Positions 58,360-64,000 of a stretch of DNA of 64,000 nucleotides are shown here, piece by piece. Source of the DNA: Henricia sp. BOLD:AAB3569 (Eukaryota > Echinodermata > Asteroidea > Spinulosida > Echinasteridae); assembly GCA_037783545.1 (NCBI GenBank), contig JBBELK010000821.1:186001-250000 (forward strand). The letters run 5' to 3'. Below the pieces are notes generated by a model. It was not told the DNA's origin. It worked only from the letters and a program-made list of their open reading frames with translations, and made no database searches. The position numbers and the translations under genes were made by a program. Within the stretch, counting starts at the first letter, position 1, and each line of letters begins with the position of its first letter.

Positions 58360-61300
58360 CAAGAGTCGACATCAAGTACCTTCTCTGTAAACCTGTCCCT
58401 TATTTCCTGCTTCAAGGAAGCCAATTTTTTATCTTTTCCCAGCAGAAAGTGTTTGTTGAGATCGGGCGTGTAGCGCGACGCCGGTGGCTTACGGCCCAAA
58501 CTCTCGGCCAAACTACGGGTAAGATGGGCCGAGTTACCGCAGCACAGACCCACGTACTGAACGCCGAGTTCCTTAATACGTTGGCCAAAGTTGAAGATGT
58601 CTTTACGAGTGCACTGGATGCAGTCCAGATTTAAGGGGAACAAAGGCTCGTCTGAAATTAACAAAAAATGTCTAAAAGATACAAATCTGTAGTTTTTTTT
58701 TTTTTATGCACTGGGAAAATATGCTGTTACAGTTAAAAAATATAGACAAAGAAAAAAATGACTTTTATAATGTCTTTTTATGATTTTAATGAAAATATTT
58801 CCTTTTGTTAATCTAAAAGAATATTACCTGAAATTGGGTCTTGAGCGGAAATAAAGTTTGGGTTCTTTTCTGTCAAACGATACGGTACAGGAACTGCAGC
58901 GATTGGAACCTACAACACAATACATGATTTAGATGCATAATTTGGCAAAATTGATTTTACAAATTCTCATTTCAAACCAGTAAGTAAACTACAACATGGC
59001 TAGCAGTACAGTGGCCACTGTTATTCCAAATGTGTATCGGGAAAACCTGAGGGACTATAACACTGTGTTCCATAGCTCAGCTGATACAGCATCTGCCCAG
59101 TAAGTCCGAGGTCTCGGGATTAAATCCTGATAAGGCCCTTAGTTTTCTCTAATCCCGAGTTTGGTTGTTTCATTTCAGTGGTGATTAGTCACTCTACCAG
59201 ATAATGTGTTGGTTATTAGTGTTTACAAGCCTAATAAGATAATTTGAGCAAGTGTATATCTTGAGGGGGCATGCAGGGCCAACTCGGCAGGGCATGAGGC
59301 CATTGGCCACGGTGGCCTTCATTAATGTCGAGGCTTGGTGTCTTCACCTTTCACAAATGAAACGGACCAAAGTCTTGTTTACTGACCTTGCATGTCTTAA
59401 GAGCCTTCTCGATAATCGGCAGCATGGTTGTGGGGCCACGAGCGCAGTTTAGCCCCACGACGTCAGCTCCGGCGTCCGCTAGTTGATTGAATGCTTCACA
59501 GTACTCAACACCATCAACAGTAGTTTGCACACCGTTGACTGTGTGTTGTTGTGCAGCAATTGTCACCACGCAGGGAATATCTGAAAACATGTCAAACATT
59601 GTTAACAATATTAATGTGAGAAAATGTGCAAACTGGTGGTCTTGAAACATGGTGCTGCAGTTGTTCCTCACTGATTGGGATTGGATATAATTAATCGTGC
59701 TTAACAAGCCCTACAGAGGGATAAACTCTTCAATGAGATGACCACCCCTCCGAGAGATCACTTAAGATACGACCCAAACCCCTGCCCAGCTCACCCCAAA
59801 AATGAAAGTAGTAGTAGTGGCCTATCCCGTCGAATACGACAATGTAGCTCGGTGTCTAGCTGCACGACGGTTCTCACAAGTAGCAATGTATGCAGCAGAT
59901 GAGATAGAACGGCCAAGGTGGATGGCAGAAAGCCAGCGGGAACGATCCTTCACCAGGGTCTGCCAGGAGCTAGATGGAATCTGGAAACTCCGCAGATCTC
60001 GCTTCAGGCATCCTTATAGCGAAGCTTTGGACGGCCACGGGGGCGAGGAGCATTGGACAGCTCTCCGAAGAAGATGTCCTTCGGCAGTCGACCCTCTTCC
60101 TGCCTGCAGACGTGGCCAGACCAACGGAGACGGCGAGCTGACAGCATTGTGAACATGTCACTGACTCCAGTGAGCTCAAGGATAGCAGGATTTGATACTC
60201 GGTCTTGCCAGGATATCCTCAGAATTGAACGCAGACAGCGGAAGTGGAAGGCGTTCAGTCGGCGTTCCTGGCGGCGGTAGGTTGGCCATGCCTCACTACA
60301 GTAAAGTAGAATGCTCACCACACAGGCCATATAGACACGGATCTTCAATTTGATGGAAAGTGCCCGGTTCTCCCAAACGCGACCAAGTAGTCTACCAAAG
60401 GTGGTTGCAGCCCTGCCTATCCGGGAGTCAAGTTCTGCATCCAGAGAGTTGCTGTTGGTGACTGTAGAACCCAGATACTGGAATTTGTTGACTGTGCTCA
60501 GAGGCGTGCCATTAATGGTAATCGATGGTGAACTGCCTGAGCCTTGTGCTAGCACCACTGACTTGCTGAGGCTGACGGTCATGCCAAAATCCCGGCAAGC
60601 ACCAGCGAAGGCATTGCATAGGTCTTGGAGCTCATCCGAGGAATGGGCAACGAATGCGGCATCATCGGCGTATATAGAAGCTCCCGGATGAGAACAAGTC
60701 TCACCTTTGTCCTGGCACGGAGACGGGACAGATCAAATAAATTCCCAGAACTACGCGTGTGAAGTGAGATTCCAGATGGTACAGGAAATGCACAATGCAG
60801 CAGAGCTGAGAAGAAGATCCCAAACAAGGTTGGGGCTAGCACACACCCTTGCTTGACGCCACGACAGACTGCAAATGTTGCTGATCTTGAGCCGTTGAAC
60901 TGGACTGTGGCGGTCATATCATCATGGAAACGCATCAGGATAGACAGAAGCTTATCTGGGCAGCCACGACGTCTGAGGATGGAGAACAGGCCTGAGCGGC
61001 TCACATTATCAAATGCCTTGGTCAAGTCGATGAAGGCTGGGCTCAATCATATGCCTTGATTCCCTGGGGAGCATGCAGTCTCATCCCCAGCAGTTAACAA
61101 GCACAGGGACTAATTAAACACATTGATACCTTTCACTACCCTCGCAGGTACCCATTTGCTCATGCATGGCGGAGAGAGGCAATTTGTGGTAAATACGTGC
61201 CTTGCCCAAGGGCGCACACACACACACTGAGTCCTTGGGACTTTATACTGGGTCCAATTTCATAAAGCCCATTTAGAAACATTCCTAAATAAACATTCTT

Positions 61301-63296
61301 AACTCAAAGGAAAAATTATGTTTTATTGTTCCTAAGTCCACTTAAGAATGTTTTTAAATTTTCTGAAATAGGACCCAGGTCATTGGGACTTTAGCTTTGC
61401 AGATTACATTGCTATAACAAGAACAAATATTTATTAGAAACGAAAGATTTCCTTGTTATAAGCAGAATGTTGCATTAAACTTAAAGGTGTTTTATTATAA
61501 AGATTTGACTGTAATTGTAACAAGTACTTACAGATACTTGATCAAACCGTCATCCATGGTCAAACCCACCTTTGGCAAATTCTTTGCATGCCTTCGTAGC
61601 CAGCAAAGCCTCGCCTAAAGTGTCGAAGGTCTCGGCTACAATAAAATCTGCTCCCGATTCCACAATCCATTCTAATTGTTCCTGATGAAAATAAAAATGG
61701 CCAATCAGTCTGTCTCGTTTTCTGGTCACAAATGATGTCAGTGAGGATTATTTACTTAAAGATGTGAGAACGCACTGAGGAGTCGTATTATTTTTGTGTT
61801 ATTTTTTGTTTCACTTTTACATGTTATTAATAAAAGTGGCGATATCGAAATTCAAGCTTTTTCCACTCATTAAACACACGATTATGTTTTAAAATGTTGT
61901 CGCTGGGGGCAGCAAACAGATTTTGGCAATACCATGACGTCATGGAGGAACTTTCCGTTTAAGGGTCCTAATTTAATTATAAAGTGAACAATCGGTTCCG
62001 GCGGAATATGCGGTTTTGTTGGAAATTGTTTGCACTAAAAAATACATTACAGAATTCATGTTGGTTAAAAATTGAAAGAAAGTACAGGTTAGGCCCTATA
62101 TCGTTTTAAAATCTACAATTTTTATGCAGAATGAGGGCTCTCTTTTTATTTTTAGTGACGTAATCGTTAATCATGGCGTGTGAGTAGATAACTGATAAAC
62201 TGAGCGTGCGTACTTTAAAAATATGCCAGATTTTTTCTCGATAGTTGGGCACGCTTTCAACAAAGATGTTGGTGTTGCAGATGTTACCAGCCATCAGAGT
62301 ACCAGTTTGGTCGGCGACCTCACGTGCCATGCGCAGAGCGCGCTTGTTGATTCGTTCCAGATCGTCCTCTCGACCAATCAGAGCCATCTTTTCTCTGTGT
62401 GCATAATACTTTGGGAAAACAATGCCAATCAATACGTAGTTAACGCCAAACATGTTATGTAGTTAAGATAGTTATTATCACATTGAAAAGTAGAGGTTGG
62501 TTCGAATTGATAGCTTTCTCATGACGTCATGTTGTGTGTCAAACAACGCCGCGCCACTGCGGAAGCAATGCGCGCGCGCGCCGCGTGTGTCCATAGCACG
62601 CGTAACGCTCTGTACGAAGGCTCCCATTGGTGAACTAAACCGCGCTACGCCCACCAGAGACACACGCAACGCGCACGCACATCACTTCCACAATTATTTG
62701 ACTTACAAAATGGCGTATTCGCACGTGTTCGAATACTATCTATAAACTAAATTTTTTAGTCGTAATTTCATTTCGATGGATTTTTGATTGTCTAAAATAT
62801 ATTCCTCGGGGTCGAGTTAAGTCTAAAGCGGGCCTCCCACTGTGCGATTTTTGCCACGAATTTCCTACGAATTGGTACGATTATCGGAGACTGCCTATAG
62901 ACTCTACACACAATCGTAGTTAATTTGTAGCTAATTCGTGGCCAAAATCGCACAGTGGGAGGTCCGCTTAACGGTCTTAAAGCCGTGTATCTTTAGTTCA
63001 GATTGTGTCCTTTATATCTAACGCTATGTCTTTGAGGTGGTCGTTTAGCCGTGAAGAAAAATGTTTCGGGTTGTGTCCTAGGTATAATGCCCGAGTTAGG
63101 GTTACCGTAAAAGCCAGCACTACGTCACTTCCGGCGTGGACGAATTCCTCGTACTGTTGTCGGACTAACTCGGGATGTTCCAACACCACTTCGGGTACAA
63201 ACGACCCCGCTGTCAAGTAACCGCGCCGCTCGAACACGAAGAGGTATCCCTCGGCGATAATCACCGTCTCGCCGTCACGCAATCGCTCCAGCAAAC
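58359..63296 (-). CDS. BHMT-like: Betaine-homocysteine S-methyltransferase-like protein (six exons found; first exon missing)
   Basis: Zinc-dependent homocysteine methyltransferase family, which passes a methyl group from betaine (or a related donor) to homocysteine to make methionine in the cytosol. Exons in transcript order: 63296-63106, 62408-62214, 61681-61570, 59580-59387, 58909-58828, 58651-58359; phases match and give 355 residues from LLERLRDGE. Counting from the first residue, the zinc cysteines are visible as GLNC (about 212) and GLCCGN (about 295-296). The N-terminal GDGG of human BHMT is AEGY here, a variant I associate with bacterial and invertebrate BHMT-like proteins. The tail is shorter than in human BHMT (406 aa). 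The first exon, which must end in phase 1, was not found; it is expected at 63300-64000 or beyond the edge. A decayed LINE occupies the intron before GLNC. Substrate preference cannot be read from this. Confidence 0.88.
59068..59145 (+). mobile_element. tRNA-like SINE fragment
   Basis: CATAGCTCAGCTGATACAGC (A-box-like) and GTCTCGGGATTAAATCC (B-box-like) at tRNA spacing, without a pairing acceptor stem. It lies in an intron of the BHMT-like gene. Confidence 0.45.
59815..61046 (-). mobile_element. Decayed non-LTR retrotransposon, reverse-transcriptase part
   Basis: Minus-strand reading gives RT motifs [26 protein letters not shown] and, in another frame, [11 protein letters not shown]. These are followed by [39 protein letters not shown]-type sequence and [11 protein letters not shown]. 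At least one frameshift separates the second motif from YADD, and the 5' endonuclease part is missing. It is a 5'-truncated, dead copy of the endonuclease/RT LINE type, inserted in an intron of the BHMT-like gene in the same orientation as that gene. Confidence 0.88.
61058..61240 (+). mobile_element. SINE-like repeat
   Basis: Partner of 41105-41300 (CCCTGGGGAGCATGCAGTC, CACTACCCTCGCAGGTACCC, CTTGCCCAAGGGC). It directly follows the LINE fragment. Confidence 0.65.
61247..61379. mobile_element. MITE with CTGGGTCC ends
   Basis: CTGGGTCCAATTTCATAAAG mirrors TTCTGAAATAGGACCCAGG, with inner ACATTCTTAA / TTAAGAATGT pairing. It is related in outer design to family B. Confidence 0.8.
61933..61944. promoter_or_regulatory. 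CRE-like palindrome CATGACGTCATG
   Basis: Perfect CREB/ATF consensus TGACGTCA with symmetric flanks. An identical 12-mer lies at 62520-62531, on the other side of the second visible BHMT-like exon. Function is inferred only. Confidence 0.4.
62520..62660. promoter_or_regulatory. CpG-rich block with CRE-like palindrome
   Basis: Starts with CATGACGTCATG (62520-62531) and continues with dense CpG, including GCGCGCGCGCCGCG. It lies in the intron before the exon at 62408-62214 and might be an internal promoter or enhancer. Nothing beyond composition supports this. Confidence 0.3.
62826..62971. mobile_element. Palindromic MITE with CCTCCCACTGTGCGATTTT arms
   Basis: CCTCCCACTGTGCGATTTT (left) and AAAATCGCACAGTGGGAGG (right) are perfect mirrors, with inner CCACGAATTTCCTACGAA / TAGCTAATTCGTGG pairing. 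It is non-coding. Confidence 0.9.
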
Positions 63297-64000
63297 CTTA
63301 AACCACCAAACATACATTTGGGAAATAACAAAGATGATGGCAGATTTCTAAGGCCGAAAATTGTTTTCAAAATGTAGACTATACACGTATCTTTCGTGAA
63401 CCCGCCCAAGTGGTCATTCGGAGCTCATACAAAGTGGTCGGTGAGCGCAGCGCACATAGCGTGCTTTTTATTCAGCGATAATGTGAACGCCGCTGAAGGA
63501 ATTAAGTCGTTGACCATTTCTTCAAACCTTGTTTACAAAACATTTGACACTGGCTGAAAAAATTCCTTGTAAATGTTTTGTTATCAGATCTGCACTCAGT
63601 GGCGGTTGTTTAAGACTTTTTAAGGAAAAGAGTAATAGTAAACTTCTACATTTCCCCTGCCCCCGATTCTGCTCGAGATCACACGATTTCTTCCATCATG
63701 TACGCATACATTCCACAAGTATATACGTGTTTTATGTATTAACCAAACCTGGGATGATAGAACATAATATCGGGATTGATTTCGAACCCAAAACCTCTGA
63801 CTCACCGGGCAGACGCTTTACCATGCAGCTGAGCTATAGTATAGCATGTAGGTAGGAAAAGACCTACCTCCATGAGTATAGGCACAATGTTTTGCACGAG
63901 AGCGCAACTGAACTGAACCACAAAGTATAACAACATATTTGGTATATAGTGCCTCATAATCACAATTGAAATGAAACGTTTAATGTAGGCAGTTTCAATC
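63297..64000. other. Right-edge sequence, first BHMT-like exon not found
   Basis: No exon ending in phase 1 with a convincing donor was identified. A minus-strand tRNA-like fragment (GGTTTTGGGTTCGAAATC near 63778-63795, with an A-box-like GCATGGTAAAGC) is present. Confidence 0.4.

Noticed and set aside
60004-61046. Host gene encoding a reverse transcriptase
   Set aside because: Frameshifted, 5'-truncated and inside an intron; best explained as a dead LINE copy.
59815-61046. Retroviral origin of the RT sequence
   Set aside because: No LTRs, protease, integrase or envelope seen; the post-YADD region ([15 protein letters not shown]) is typical of non-LTR elements.

Overview
This is eukaryotic nuclear DNA. 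Genes are split into many short exons with GT-AG introns, CpG is not depleted around exons, and short inverted-repeat elements are dense. The gene set (MSH2, a ZAK-type MAP3K, a KIF25-type kinesin-14, a BHMT-like methyltransferase, a rhodopsin-class GPCR) and frequent TAGGCCTAC/ACATGTAC words suggest a marine invertebrate deuterostome. My best guess is an echinoderm; amphioxus or hemichordate cannot be excluded. Exons were assembled by eye from reading frame, splice sites, phase and remembered family sequence, so outer gene limits are start and stop codons, not transcript ends.

Layout. 1-6515: 5' part of an unidentified ankyrin-repeat gene (minus), running off the left edge, with a LINE fragment at 1-240. 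6516-10310: intergenic, ending in a promoter-like block before MSH2. 10311-21557: complete MSH2 (plus, 20 exons, 936 aa). 21558-26451: intergenic, repeat-rich. 26452-27675: intron-less divergent class A GPCR (plus). 27676-36878: no gene seen, many fold-back elements. 36879-47612: ZAK/MAP3K20-like kinase (minus, 16 exons, about 895 aa). 48851-57996: KIF25-like kinesin (plus, 15 exons, 635 aa), head-to-head with the kinase. 58359-63296: BHMT-like gene (minus), tail-to-tail with the kinesin, its first exon not found, with a decayed LINE in one intron.

The genes have unrelated jobs: mismatch repair, ribotoxic-stress signalling, microtubule motor, one-carbon metabolism, signalling receptor. I see no functional cluster.

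The most unusual signal is structural. Three tandem arrays each amplify the 3' part of a coding exon together with its splice donor: MSH2 exon 3 (3 x 90 bp), MSH2 exon 19 (19 x 109 bp) and the KIF25 switch-II exon (10 x 171/180 bp). Smaller or decayed exon duplications sit in KIF25 (57063-57320) and the kinase (40283-40396 and 45970-46009). Several mobile elements also lie within a few bases of a splice site, start codon or stop codon. The clearest is a 552-bp element in the kinase gene whose 5-bp flanking repeat is the splice donor itself.
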